Shown here: positions 14,501 through 26,126 of the stretch, in pieces
Position numbering within the stretch: the stretch's first letter is position 1
Layout of the letters: every line of letters starts with the position of its first letter
From: Takifugu bimaculatus
Taxonomy: Eukaryota; Chordata; Actinopteri; Tetraodontiformes; Tetraodontidae
DNA: 64,000 bases
Assembly (NCBI GenBank): GCA_004026145.2
Contig: CP034975.1
Location: 25,875,361 to 25,939,360 of the forward strand
Reading direction: 5' to 3'
Notes under the pieces: model-generated
Told to the model about the DNA's origin: nothing
The model's input: the letters and a program-made list of their open reading frames with translations, nothing else
Databases searched by the model: none
Translations under genes and position numbers: made by a program

Positions 14501-17500
14501 GACAGGCCCTGCCTCCAGGCTTCCCATCACCATTTCTCTTCCCAGATGGCTTGTCGTCTATAGAGACTCTCCTCACCAACATACAGGTATTGTCCAGCGA
14601 CCCTGTTTGACTCCATTCTGGCTGTGTTCTTTAATAACAGCGTACATCTGTAGACTACATTTAACCCATTTCAGCCACGTGGAGGAAAAGAAAACACAGA
14701 CACACACATGCCAAATTTGATTATTTCAAACTGCTGTGTGTACAGACGGTCCCAGAGCAGCACGCCAGTCTGTTCACATCAGGTCAGATGGCTGCTCGCT
14801 CTGTTTCTGAACACGCTTTCGTTTTCTTGACTTTTCCAGTCCGCATTTGCAGGACATTTAAAGCTCCCTCAGCACGTACGGAACACCAGCGATGTCTGCC
14901 CGGCAATCTTTGTGTTAAATGAAAACAGAAAGTCCTTTAAATAAAGAAAATCTATCCACGGAAGTAGATGAAATACTTATAATTCTCCCAAGTTTGAAAA
15001 GGCGCCATTTTCCTAAGTGAGCCCATCAGTAAAAGTACCTCACACACATCTGCAGCACCCTTCTCCTCAGTGCGCCTTTTAGGCTTCGGCTCAAACAACC
15101 GCAGTCAGAAAGATGAATGTATTTGCCTTCTGTCACCGAGGGTAATGATGTGTGCGCGCCGCTGCCCTCCTCATTGCACTTGTAGGCTGGCATCACTGTC
15201 CTGCCTCTCCTTTGGCGGCGTGTGGTAATTACAGAGCCACAAGTAAACCCATGAGCAGCTCCCAACACTCCACTCATCTTTGATAATGCTCCGTCCGCAA
15301 GATATTTATATATAAATCAACAAAATGAAACCAAGCAGAAAATGAAGATAAAGCAACTTAGTATAAATTGGGGTCAAAAGAATCAACAATTAGTAAGATA
15401 TCGTCCAGCGCATTTGATATAATTGCTTGTGGATGGGGAATAATTGTGATTCCAGTGTCTGACGCTCTTTGTGGCTTTGACTCGAGCTGTCGCTTCAGTT
15501 CCGAACCGCCAGAGTCCAAATGGCAGCGATGTAATTGATACATGAAGAGTCACATGTCCTTCAGGGTATTCACTTCTATTGTGTTGTATCAGGAGCATAC
15601 AAATATTCCGCAGACACTAAAACAGTCCAGAAAGGGGCCACTGTGTGTAAAATAGAAAGGTTCTGTTGGAAAGCTGAGTCCATTTCAATTGGAACTGTAA
15701 AATCTGCACATACATTAAACCTAGAATCTGCAGCGTACAAGTTTCAGTTGCCGCATTTCAAAATGCCGAACAAGTGTGTTAGATTTGACTGTATATGTTA
15801 AAAGGTTTTAAAATTGTTGTTAGGTTACATTTCAAGAAATGTAAAAAAAAAAGGAATATCCCTCAAAATGTAAAATTTTTAAGGTAAGGAAATAAAAAAG
15901 ATGTGACGCTGTCATTTCATCCTCTGTTTCAAAATTCAATCAATTATTTAGAAATGAATGAGCCCTTAAAACTTTAAATGAAGTCCAGCCATGGTCACAC
16001 TGGCCAAAAGAGGCTCTAAAACCTAGAAAAGTTCAGAAATTCCAGACTCAATTCAAATCTAAGTTCTGGATTTAATGTACATCTTCCATATGCACCAGAC
16101 TACAGTATGCTGCCCTGTCCGCCTGTAGGTCTGACCAGGTAACATCTAACATCCTTAATTGTGTATATTGACACTGGAAAAATGATGAATTCCTCACAGA
16201 TGGAAAAGACCCTCAAACTGGGATGGCCCACCTGAGCGCAGTCACAAAGCTGGCAGCCGGCGTTTGGCCCTGCGTTCCGCTTCAGCACAAAGAAGTGCTG
16301 TGACATACTTTCACTGTGGTTAGCTGTCACTTCAGCTTGAAGCTCTTAAATAGTCCACGTCACTCTCTTTTTCCCTGCTGCCTCCTCTCCCTTCTCTTCT
16401 CCTCACCACTGCGTATACACGCTCATGCATGTGTGTGTGTGTGTGTGTGCAGGGCCTGCTCAAGGTGGCGATTGACAACGCGCGGGCCCAGGAGAAGCAG
16501 GTGCAGCTAGAGAAGACGGAGCTGAAGATGGAGCTGTTCAGAGAGCGGGAGCTCAGGGAGACTCTGGAGAAACAGCTCGCCATGGAACAGAAGAACAGAG
16601 GTAGCGCCTGACAACTACCAGCCAGTGACTGTTGCATGTTTGTGTGTGTGCCGTCTGCAGTCGCGATAGCTACACCCACATGCATTTTTAATTTTTTCAT
16701 CGAGTCACTGACGCAGGCGGCTTCTCCGGTTACACGTTAGCGGTGGCTCTCCCTCCTCAGAGTCAGTTCCCCTAATTGCTAATACACATTTACTCTGAGA
16801 AATTCACCGGGTCTCATGTTAAATGCATCAGCTGCATATGCTAACTGTGTCGTTTATGTTTAATGAGAGAAATTCATAAAAAAAAATATCCCAATAAATG
16901 TTTCAATTTGCTACAATTCCCCGCAGCAGTTTGTTAAGGCTCAGCCAGTATTTTATTTTATAAAGGAAGATCTTAATACGCTATCAAATATTTAGCTTTA
17001 CGTGATTTTGCATCTTCCACTCGTGGGTAACTCTCTGTCTCGCACCATTCCAGCGATCATTCAGAAGCGTCTGAAGAAAGAGAAGAAGGCAAAGAGGAAA
17101 CTCCAAGAAGCGTTGGAGTACGAATCCAAGAGGAGGGAGCAGGTTGAGCAGACCCTGAAGCAGCCGTCGCCCTCTGACAGCATGCGCTCGCTCAACGGTC
17201 AGACACTTCACCTCCGACTCATTCTGATATTCCAGGAGATACCTGGAGCAAAGTAAAATTACAGATCTAGTAATATCCCACCTATCTGCCGTCTCATCAT
17301 CCCTTATCGTTAACTGCACAGTAATAAAATGTCTGAAATAGAGCCTCTTATCTAAAGCTGTGATCACTTTTGTTGCTGTTTTAATGTCCCCAACCTGAAA
17401 TTAAAAATTCCGTTTATATTCTAAATTTTCCCCCTTTTACAGATTCATTTAGTCATTCACATTCATCTGTGTAGGTTAATGTTATTATATTTCCTGTTTT

Positions 17501-20108
17501 GAACTGACCACAAACATCTGATATCTCCTATGTCTGACGGTGGCTTTAATTTCTCAAATGGTTGCAGCTATCTGTCAATTTCAGACATATTTATACGAAT
17601 GGAGCACTTCCACTTTCCTTTTCCCCCCTCAAAAGACGCAACATTTTTTAGCCAAACGCGTCTAAGCCAGGCTAACTTTCTGAGAGATTATTGTTCTGGA
17701 GGTGAGGTTACAGATTAATTCGTCTCTCGCTCCCGGCTGAATCCATCCAGAACACACAAGGGCTGCGTTACAGCTCAGAGCCTCTTGTTTTCAGTGAGCG
17801 ATGCTTTGGAAGCGGTGCTGTGATAGTTGGGTGTCAGGGATGTTTAACGGCGCTGATCCCTCTCTCCTCACAGACTCTCTGACCCCTGAGATGGAGAGCG
17901 ACCGCAGCAGTGGAAGAACAGATGCTGAAAGGACAATACAAGGTACAGGGGCTCAGATGAGACAATAAATCTCTCTCCCTTTCTCTGGCTCTCTTTTTTT
18001 CCCTCATGCTCTCCTCTCTGCTGCTGCCACGCGCACACACACCCCACCACGTCCTGCTCCCCCCTGCACACAGCCATGCACACACATACACACACACACA
18101 CACACACACTGTTCAATTTATGAACATTAGTGTTCCTGTGCCTGCTGTTCAGGCATACAGCTCACCATCTGGGCCACGGCACCAGGTCAAGATCATTGGT
18201 TTTTTACAGAAATAATATTGTTCTTTACTTGACTTTAAATGACTGCGGTGCGTTCAGGAAACCGATTATCACCGGAAACCCCAGACAAGAGTAGCAAAAG
18301 GACCCAGCTGTAACGTCACTGAGCACGAATCAAAAAAGGGTTTATTTACGGCAGCATTATTACTGGCAGCATTAATGAGTCATAAAACCACCAAACCCCC
18401 CCCACGCAAAAAAAAACTATGGAATCCCCCCTCTGATAGCAATAAATGGGCAAATCAATCCATTTTATGAATAAGGCTTGTACATTTTTAATGGTTTGTT
18501 TGTTTGTTAGCCTTGGGGGGTGCGCTACGCGTTTGGGGAAGGGTGCTCCTGCGATAACCTCGGTCGACTGTCTGCTATCAGTGTTTACCCAGCTAGAAAA
18601 CATCTCGCAGAGGTTGAATATCCTCGTTATTGCTCGAACGTCTCCCTTTAATGTGCCTCAGCTGCGTCGGCCCCGGACCAGCCTTATCAGTGGGAGAGGG
18701 CCTAATTTATCCAGGAAAAGGCTCCGTGTAATTTGCTGAGAAAAGTGGAAAATATTCACCCTCCTATGCGGGAATAAGAGGGGGCCTGTTTTTAACTCTT
18801 TAATGTTTGATTAGTCTACTGAACTGATATTTAGTGAAAGGGCAAAAGCAACGAGGATGCTTCGAGAGAAATGATGAGTCCCCCTTAATTAAATGCCATT
18901 CAGGCACTGCGGGAATCTGAACCAGTTTGATGTCCCTAAAAAAGGAAATCCATATGTCATCATTTAAATGCAATGATCATGTTCAGATACAGCACAGTTA
19001 TGGCCCCTCATTTCATACCAAATTAGTATATTTAGCCACTTTAATCTTCCGGCTCTCGTATGAAGAGCTGGCACTTTTCTAATCTAATTATATCAAATAC
19101 AGTGTTAAAACCTTGGACAGACAGTGAGCATATTAAAGAAAATATGTGTATTTTATTTGATCTTTGTCAGAATGGATTTTTGTCTTACCCCCCCCCCCAC
19201 CCCCCCAATGTGAAAGCGAAGGAGAACAGCGCATAAAAAGCTGCATTTTTGTGTGCTTTGGTTTAATTAGCAGAGCATTTGTCTGCCACCCATGTCTCTG
19301 TTGCTCTACCCTGCAAGCTCTACCCTTAATTAACCTCACGTGGCAAAAAAAAGGAAGGATTTTGATAAATTACACAAGCAGAAGGGGAAAATAACAAGCC
19401 TATCATTCGCATGAAAGCTAAGAGGAATGTGCGGGTAGATTCTCAACTCCAAACTAGTCAAAAACAGGAGAGGGAGCGCGGATAATAGAGAGAGAGAGAG
19501 TGAGAGAGAGAGAGAGAGAGGGTGCTGGGGGGGAGTAATGAGAGCATAATTTTAGAGAACTAATTATTTCTATTTGTCTTTTGTCACACTTCTCTAATTC
19601 TGCGATATTAACACAGTCTGTGTTTATTAATTGCTTTTACAGTGTTTTGAATCAGGTCCAAGTGGGAACGTGGCTCTTTTAACAGGCAGCCGAGCTACTG
19701 GGACCGTAAAACCTCGCCAGTAACTGCCTGGCAACCGCGCACATGCGAATATCTTCCCCCACTATCTGCTTCCGATTCCCCGCCTGCGTCCCACTCGATG
19801 TGCCGGGCAAGTTTACGCGACCCTGTGCGCAGAGATAAAGTTCTTTGTTGCAAGATTAAACATCAAAACAGTTAAAGTGAAATTAAAATTAAATGAATGA
19901 ATGTCACTGAAGCAAAAAAGACTGTAATTAATGGATCCCTTAATTGTCTTCATAAAATATTTGCATGGGCATAATTTGCATAATTTACATGTATTAATTA
20001 ATCTTTCAAAGGAATTTTATGCTGAGAGAAGCCAAAAAAAATCCCTTTGTTTTATTTAGCATCTAATGAAATATTTATTTTCTTTAATGAACTTTTCATC
20101 TTGATTTG

Positions 20109-20141
<33 letters not shown>

Positions 20142-21844
20142 TTTACGTTTTTACATGTTTTAATGAGAACGCTTTCCACCAAACGACATGTCACAGCATC
20201 AGGTGACAGGTGTCAAAAAAGAAGATGTTTCAACATTTGCGCTTTATGTTTGAGCTGTTGGGGTTTTGCTCATCAGAGGTGAGGCAGAAAGCCGCGACGC
20301 CTCGGATGTCATTAGCTGTCAGATCATTTCAATGAGGCTGCGTTTCTATTTGCACCTCTATAAACTGCTCCAACTGTGAAGCCAGGTGAGCATAACATGC
20401 AAAGAAAAGCAGGCGCGTGTCGACAGCGGTGCATCCCGGCCCATGCATGCCCCCCCCCCCCCCCGTCTGCATCCGTGCCGTATGACTTTTATGCCGAGCT
20501 CTGTGTTTGGTGCCTGGATGGAGGCAGCCAGAGAGCAATGCCGCCGAGACCCGCGGCGATGCTGGGTAATTAGCCTGTGTGTTTGTACGCCACCCTGGCG
20601 CCCCCCCTCCACCTTCCACACACGCTTACTGTAAACACACGCACGCAACACGCCTTTGTTGTCTCTTCTCCCCCGTGCACAGCAGCTCATAAACCAATGG
20701 CCAAAAAAGAGGTGGGGGGGGGGTGTATTAAATGAGCCAGAATTTGCTGTGTGCAATGATATTCCTTTAAAGTTTAAATCTGACATGCAAGTTTTCAATT
20801 CCAGAAAAAAATGCAGAGTGTGTTTTGGAACAGGTGACTGCACTTTCAGACCCCTGCCCCCCTCCCCCCCAGGGCCCCCGATTCAGCAGGAGTCAAACGT
20901 CGTCTCCGATGTCCTTCCGTGGCTCGTGTCATGTCCGACAACTTGCGCTGCTAAATGTCTTTGTGTGCGCCCCCCTTTAATGCTGAATTATTTACGCGCG
21001 CTGCCATCGAGAGGTGCGCCTTCCTTAAAGGCGCCGCTGTAGCCTCACTCCGGCGGAGGCATCGCCGAGGTAATAAACGTCAGACAAGCTCCTGAGCTGT
21101 GCCTAACAGATGCTTTTACCAGCTCGACTCCGGAGCCGTGCTGCTCGCTCAGGCGAACACTCAGACAAGAGTGTTGTGCTGGAAATGGACAACGCTCGTT
21201 AGGTTGGAGGTGTCTGGAGATAACGCAGTAAAGCAGCGCCCGCCGTTTTCAATCAACACGATTTCCATGCAGGAAATGTCACTTAAGAGTGTGCTCCACG
21301 CCATGAGTGCAGTATTATGCTCAAACAAGCACATCAGTAGAGATGTCTTCTACTGTTCCTGTACCTTCTGTCCTGTTATCGGAGCTGCTTTTACAGCGTG
21401 AGCTGCACTGCTGATCAAATATGCATGCAACAGTGTCCTTGCGTGTGCGTGTAGTTCTATGTGCCGCACATGAGCTTCAATACAAAAGGTTAAAATGATT
21501 TATTTATTCTTCTCTCCGACGTCAACAACACGCTCCAATAAATCATAAAAGGGCCATCAACGGTTGTAAACTCGGTGAGTGCGTGATATTTAATCACTTT
21601 TGCGCTGGTCGCCAAGTTAATTTTATCTGGTTGGGTTCAAATCCACATTAGCACAGCTGAAACTGGGAGACCGCGGGGCAACATTTTGAGGTTACGTCGA
21701 CAATCACATCCTGAGCGCTGCTTTGTCCTCTTTTTTTCCCTTCATCATCATCAGCAGGATGTTAGCTCTTGGCTAATTCTTGGCTTGTGTGTGTCCTCTG
21801 TTGCAGATGGAAGACTGTTCCTGAAAACCACAGTGATGTACTGA
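1957..21844 (+). CDS. dach1: Dachshund homolog 1, C-terminal part (8 exons)
   Basis: DACH1 is a nuclear transcription cofactor of the Ski/Sno/Dac family that acts with SIX and EYA proteins in eye, limb, kidney and neural development. Exons at 1957-2129, 2228-2363, 2446-2586, 14441-14586, 16453-16600, 17054-17197, 17874-17942 and 21807-21844 join in frame to 330 residues plus stop, all with AG/GT borders. The product begins GLELPFMMMPHPLIP, has a Ser-rich linker (PDSPSPAPSLED), then GFPSPFLFPDGLSSIETLL, and a Lys/Glu-rich coiled coil (Dachbox-C) from GLLKVAIDNA to EQVEQTLKQ. It ends DGRLFLKTTVMY, the DACH1 rather than the DACH2 tail. Dachbox-N lies upstream of position 1, so the 5' end is missing. 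The orthologue call rests on remembered vertebrate DACH1. Teleosts carry several dach paralogues, so the a/b suffix is left open. Confidence 0.95.
2228..2363 (+). CDS. dach1: dach1 exon, Ser/Pro-rich linker
   Basis: The exon lies between GTTGCAG and C/GTAGGT. It starts ERVPDSPSPAPSLED and ends SSSDRI plus one base. The Ser-rich low-complexity content (HPSSHRSSSVSSSP) is typical of the disordered linker between the two Dachbox domains. The introns on both sides are short, 98 and 82 bases. Confidence 0.93.
2446..2586 (+). CDS. dach1: dach1 exon, NGLSMN...HADK segment
   Basis: The acceptor is CCTTTCAG and the donor AAAG/GTGAGA. It reads IHHNGLSMNHALLGLSPNIP and GPKEGDLAHDMSHEA, matching the vertebrate DACH1 HQNGLSMN...GPKEGDLAGHDMGHE block with a few substitutions. 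It ends in phase 1 and joins an exon about 11.9 kb downstream. Confidence 0.92.
3512..3542. repeat. (GT)n microsatellite
   Basis: Uninterrupted GT dinucleotides in the large dach1 intron, followed by a short GA run. Confidence 0.95.
5670..5702. repeat. (TG)n followed by poly-G
   Basis: About 24 bases of TG repeat run into a G tract, a candidate Z-DNA or G-rich structure. Confidence 0.9.
11348..11462. repeat. (ATCC)n tetranucleotide repeat
   Basis: About 115 bases of ATCC units, with one interruption (CGCCC) near the right end. Confidence 0.95.
11503..11534. repeat. (TC)n microsatellite
   Basis: A TC dinucleotide run of about 32 bases just after the ATCC repeat. Confidence 0.95.
14441..14586 (+). 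CDS. dach1: dach1 exon, TPTARD...LLTNIQ segment
   Basis: The acceptor is CCTTTACAG and the donor CAG/GTATTG. It encodes TPTARDTYERLSLAGQALPP followed by GFPSPFLFPDGLSSIETLLT, a highly conserved stretch just before the coiled coil. The TPTARD part separates DACH1 from DACH2. It ends in phase 0. Confidence 0.94.
14587..16452 (+). other. dach1 intron
   Basis: Nothing coding is visible. The right end is a pyrimidine-rich tract at 16365-16407 followed by a TG run leading into the next acceptor. Confidence 0.6.
16430..16449 (+). repeat. (TG)10 at a dach1 3' splice site
   Basis: Ten TG units end one base before the CAG of the exon at 16453 and occupy the place of the polypyrimidine tract. Confidence 0.95.
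16453..16600 (+). CDS. dach1: dach1 exon, Dachbox-C start
   Basis: It begins GLLKVAIDNARAQEKQVQLE and ends LAMEQKNR, the first half of the coiled coil, with donor GAG/GTAGCG. The 3' splice site is unusual: a TG dinucleotide run of about 20 bases ends directly at the CAG, and the nearest long pyrimidine tract is about 45 bases further upstream. At 148 bases the exon is not a multiple of three, so skipping it would shift the frame. Confidence 0.95.
16601..17873 (+). other. Two dach1 introns around the 17054-17197 exon
   Basis: Introns 16601-17053 and 17198-17873 hold no further recognisable exon or mobile element. Confidence 0.6.
17054..17197 (+). CDS. dach1: dach1 exon, Dachbox-C basic coiled coil
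   Basis: The acceptor is CATTCCAG and the donor AACG/GTCAGA. It reads IIQKRLKKEKKAKRKLQEAL and ESKRREQVEQTLKQ, the basic heptad-rich part of Dachbox-C. The end MRSLNG/D continues into the DSLTPE exon. Confidence 0.95.
17874..17942 (+). CDS. dach1: dach1 exon, DSLTPE segment
   Basis: This 69-base exon between CCTCACAG and AAG/GTACAG encodes SLTPEMESDRSSGRTDAERT, close to the DACH1 SLTPEIEADRSGGRTDAERT segment. It is flanked by introns of 676 and 3864 bases. Confidence 0.93.
19487..19520. repeat. (GA)n microsatellite
   Basis: A GA run with a single TG interruption in the last dach1 intron. Confidence 0.95.
20110..20142. repeat. (AT)n microsatellite
   Basis: An AT dinucleotide run with one AAA interruption. 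Confidence 0.95.
21807..21844 (+). CDS. dach1: dach1 terminal coding exon
   Basis: After GTTGCAG the frame continues GRLFLKTTVMY and stops at TGA (21842-21844), the canonical DACH1 C-terminus. The exon continues into the 3' UTR. Confidence 0.93.
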
Positions 21845-22729
21845 TAAGGCCACCAGGAGCTGGAGGGAATGGAAATTTCATAATAATAATGAAAAAAGAA
21901 ATTAAAAAGACAGAAACAAAAGCAAACTCTTGAAGATTCAGTGTCCCCCATCCCAGGCTGATTTAGTAGAGGGAAGAAGCTGCTTGTAGGAGTGGAAATG
22001 CTGTGTTCACCCACATGGGAGGTTTTGTGTGAATGTAGAGTTAAAAAAAAGTCATTTTTTTGTTTTCTCTCACCGAGACCAACATTAAACACTCTGGCTT
22101 GATAAAGCAGGTTTTGACTTAGTGGGACGGCCGGTGTGAAGGATAAACACATATATCGAGCACAGTAAAGATGTACCCGTGGTACACAGTTGGTAATAAC
22201 TCATAAAATCAGCACTGAAGATTTTTATACTGTATCTCAGCCAGCGAGAAAGCTTCAAAATCAAAAGAAAAAAAAAATCAGACTGAAGTTTCGTTTTGTA
22301 TTTCAAATTGAATTTTGAGACGCTAAAGGAAAAAAAAAAACCCACAAAGATGAACCTTGTGACAAAGAAGAAAAATATCTGTGGATTGATCTGCGTGTTC
22401 AAGGAGAACACTCACATTTGATTTTTATGTTTTCTAAATTAGATGACAAAACAATCAAGTTTCCTTTTTACCGTTGTTGTACATAAAAGATCTGGTGATC
22501 ACGATAGCGAATCGGACTCTTATCGATCCTGAGGGGATTGACAAGGTGTGTATATAATGTTAAGAGGTATTGTGTATGCATTAGAGCTATTAGGCAAACA
22601 ATACCACCATTTATATAAACCTATAGTTTTGTTTCGTTCTATTTCTGAGCCATCATTCTTTCCTATAGCTGCCATTTTGGTGAGAAAGCATGCAGGCATG
22701 TAAATGTTTGTCCTGGAATTATGATATTT

Positions 22730-22735
22730 AATAAA
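22730..22735 (+). terminator. Candidate proximal dach1 polyadenylation signal
   Basis: A canonical AATAAA lies about 890 bases after the dach1 stop, with T- and TG-containing sequence downstream. Confidence 0.4.
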
Positions 22736-23409
22736 TCCTCTATTGTGCTGATCAAATATTTCGGCTTGACCCGCCTCAAGCCCGGATGATAACTATCAAA
22801 CATTTCACTTACAAAATGAAGACGTTTGCTGTCAATAATCCTGTAATCTTTGTAACAGAGGTAATATTTCTTGGAATTTACTGTACTTTTTTGTTTTCTT
22901 TGTCATGAGACACACCCACAAGAAAAAATTCTGCACCTCTCAATGAATTTTCTAGTCGGAATAAAAGAAAAGCTCCAGAATAAACGCGATCGATCACGTG
23001 TCTGCTTGAGAAACAATCAGTCGGGACACTTTTTGAAAAATTCCATCGCTCAAATCCCTTTTGAATCCAAACTCATTCTTTTTTTTTATGGTCTTTGAAC
23101 ATGAGCAAAAGAGAACCCATGATACATTATCAGGGGGGTTATGTATCATTTTTTGCCCTTAAATCATTTGTATTCCGGTGCTGAAACGCCTGTGTATATT
23201 CTCTAAACATAAGCTGATGTCAGTCCTTTACCTGCAAACCAGTTTAGAACTTATGTGTTACAATCAGGAGGAAGAGGAGGAGGAGGAGGAGGAGTCTCCC
23301 ATGATCACAATGTGTTTGTTCTTTTTATTCTCAATGGAGTGTCTAGGTCTGTTGTCACTGATAACTTATATAGCTTCTTGAATCATCTCTTCATTGTACT
23401 TCAAGTTCA

Positions 23410-23415
23410 AATAAA
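23410..23415 (+). terminator. Candidate distal dach1 polyadenylation signal
   Basis: An AATAAA is followed about 25-45 bases later by TG-rich sequence (GTGCTGGTCAG, then TGTTTTGTG), as expected for a cleavage site. Confidence 0.5.
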
Positions 23416-24589
23416 GTTAACATGTTGATGATAAACGTGCTGGTCAGATCCTGTTTTGTGCCACCTTGTTGAAGAAGAGCTTGTCGTCACCGTGGAGACG
23501 GTCAAATATAACTGTTTGCTGTGGCCAAATATGTTGTTAGGAGTCTCAGAGTCGTTGAAAGTGTTGGTCTGGACTCACTCTTGTGTATTTGTTTTTACTG
23601 CATTGGCTGCTCGTTCAAATGGAAAGAAAACCCAATTTTTTAAGTGTATTTCCAAGTGACATATATTAGCAGCATCAGCATGAAACTTGTCTCTGTATGA
23701 ATGTAAAAAGCACACGCACACACACACACACACCACCGTATCCGTGTAAGGCTGAAGCGTAACGCGGGAGAGTAGAATGTTGTACCTAATCTTGCTTTTA
23801 TTGAAGTATTCTTGACAGCTTCTTGTTTTTAATGACGGCCTCGCGGATCATTTCTGAGAAAGGCTTGTTTGTTTGGCTCTGGAGCCGCTCGCACTTATCC
23901 ACAGGGATCATTTCGGTAACAGGTAGCGCTCCTAAAACCCATAAAATAATATGAAATTGACATTGAAAGACGAATCTCTCTGGTAAGCACTTCTGAGGAA
24001 ACGTGCTGATGCAGCATGTTTGGCCCATTCCCGTTTTTGCATGCTTTTTAAAGCATGGCCGTAACACGGCTACAGAGATGAATAATTGACTGATTGCTGC
24101 ATAATTCAATGCTGCATTGTAAAAATTCAAGGCCTGAAGTATTTCTCTCCCTTTTTTTTATCCTTTTAATAAAAATGAGGTTAAAGTTTCAATCAACCTT
24201 GAAAGAACAATATGACTTACCACGGGTAATCAATCATAAAGCCATGCTTCTTGTTGATTCCGGACAACTCAAGCTCACTCTGGAGTAACAGACGCTCGGA
24301 CCCGGCGTTTAATTTATCCATTTAATGACTTAAATCTTTCTTCTCTTTTCCTGTCATGAAAGATTCACGGCTCTCACCTCCGATGCGATGCTCTTTTTTC
24401 TTGCCTCCTGCATCTGATGCCTTCCCTCCCTGCGCTGGCATGTGAGAGGAGCCCCCGCGGCTACGTGTTTCATATCATTGCACATTTTTGTAATAAATTC
24501 ATTTCAGTACAAATATGACCACGAGGCATGCCGACTTTAAATACCAAATGTGCATCATAGTTGCGTTGCTACATTTCACTTGACGTTGC

Positions 24590-24790
24590 TGTGCGACGCG
24601 CTGCAGGAAATGCACAGCGGCGGCGCTCGGACGCGGGCCGATCCCCCTCTACTCGGCCCGACTGATCGTGGAACATGATTATTCCACATCCCGCCTCTGT
24701 TTGCTTATCGCTGGATCACGCAGGATTGTTTTTTTGCGCTCGTTCGACCGGCTGCAGGAACGTTTCCGGCTTCAGACGCCACTAGAGTGA
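24590..24790. promoter_or_regulatory. CpG-dense patch downstream of dach1
   Basis: Roughly 200 bases are locally rich in CpG (for example GCGACGCG, GGCGGCGC and GGACGCGGGCC) within an otherwise CpG-poor region. It could be an unmethylated regulatory element or the promoter of an unannotated RNA. No open frame of interest follows. Confidence 0.25.
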
Positions 24791-26112
24791 AGTTTGGGTG
24801 AAGACGGGGAGCTCAGACTGCATTAGCAGCCGATTCCTCGCTCAGTTTCACAGTGGAGGGCCATTTGGTGAAATCTGCACTATTGCACGTCTTGATCACT
24901 CAGCAGTGCCCCGAGTCTGTGAGGAGACATTAGGAAAGGTGCGGGCTGATTGTCTGAAAGATGGGCCTAATGTCACCTAATCAGATGGACCATTATGTAT
25001 TAGTGAAACTACAAAACAGTTTTATCTGACAAGGGCCAAGCCACATTACCTAAATTAACATTTTGCAAGCGTGAACATGGAGGACCACAGAGGCGAGGGG
25101 GGGAGCCGGGACTGCGGCCTGCGTTTAGACATTCAGCAGTAATTATTAATTTATGATTGTCTCTGGTCTTAATGAAAATGAAAGCCAGGAAAGAGAACAG
25201 GGAAGGATAATGTGGCGTGAAATTGAGTTTCATTTGTACAGGGTCCACCTTTTAACTCTGCGCTTCTTTGGCGGAAATGGAGCCAAGCCCGCCGCCACCC
25301 CCCACCCCCCAGCAGAATGCATTTCAGCTTATTTTTTTCTCCTCCCCTCATGCTGTCTTTGCTTTCAGTCAAAGCGTGTTCATATCATCTCATCCTTTTG
25401 TGATATTTGAGTCCAGTCTGGCCTTTAGCATCTCTATTACTCCCTTAAGACCCTCTGGAAATGACACCTGACGCTGTGATGTCTGATAAGTATGTCAACA
25501 AGTTTCTTGAATAGAAATGTCTCGGCGTGTCGTGTCTTTTAATGTCAACAACGTGGTGCAGAAAGGTCTCGGGCCAAGCTGGCATGAGGTGGAGGCAGAG
25601 CCGGATTTGATTCACAGAGGACTGCGGCATAATGCCACTGGCATGGCCCCTTTGATTTAATCCACAACAGATTGTTTTCACAGGCTGATAATGGCACAGT
25701 TGGTCTCGCTGGATTGTGACGTGTCATCTGGGGATTAGACCTCGGAGACGAAGCAGTTATGACAGTTTCACTACAGGAAGAACCAGGGTCAAAGGTCAGA
25801 TCCACGTTGTTTGGTTTGCTGAATGATGATCAGAGGTTTGCACTTGAGCAGGCGAAGAACTGGAGCATCAGGGAATGACTTGCAGCATCCAGGGTCCAGG
25901 TTCAGTTCTTGTAATATTGTTATGTTTTTTTAAATTCTTGAGTCTTTTGTTTAAAGCTTGAGGTTTATATTTAACAGAACCAGTGGATTTACAAAAAAGA
26001 GACAGTTTGTACCAATTGCTGACACAGACATTAAAGAGACAAATAAATGACAATATTTTGCTATATTATCTGTAATAACTATACACTTGATTATAATAGC
26101 CAATTATTTTGG

Positions 26113-26126
26113 CCACTTGGGGGCAG
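26113..26126 (+). promoter_or_regulatory. CTCF-like motif
   Basis: CCACTTGGGGGCAG differs from the CTCF core at one position. It is placed between dach1 and gpr18. Confidence 0.35.

Larger units (their letters stand above)
17943..21806 (+). other. Last dach1 intron
   Basis: This 3.9-kb intron contains no coding exon. A/T-rich complex blocks lie at about 18780-19120 and 19870-20110. CpG-denser patches occur at about 19680-19830 and 20890-21080. Short CA, GA, AT and poly-C/poly-G runs are scattered through it. Confidence 0.55.
21845..23435 (+). other. dach1: dach1 3' untranslated region
   Basis: An A/T-rich stretch follows the dach1 stop. AATAAA signals are at 22730-22735 and 23410-23415. The second, followed by a GT-rich stretch, is the likelier distal polyadenylation site. 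A (GGA)n run sits near 23265-23293. The end near 23435 is estimated from the signal. Confidence 0.6.

Noticed and set aside
21634..21644. tRNA B-box-like GGTTCAAATCC
   Set aside because: The surrounding bases do not form the five-pair T stem or a cloverleaf, so it is no tRNA.
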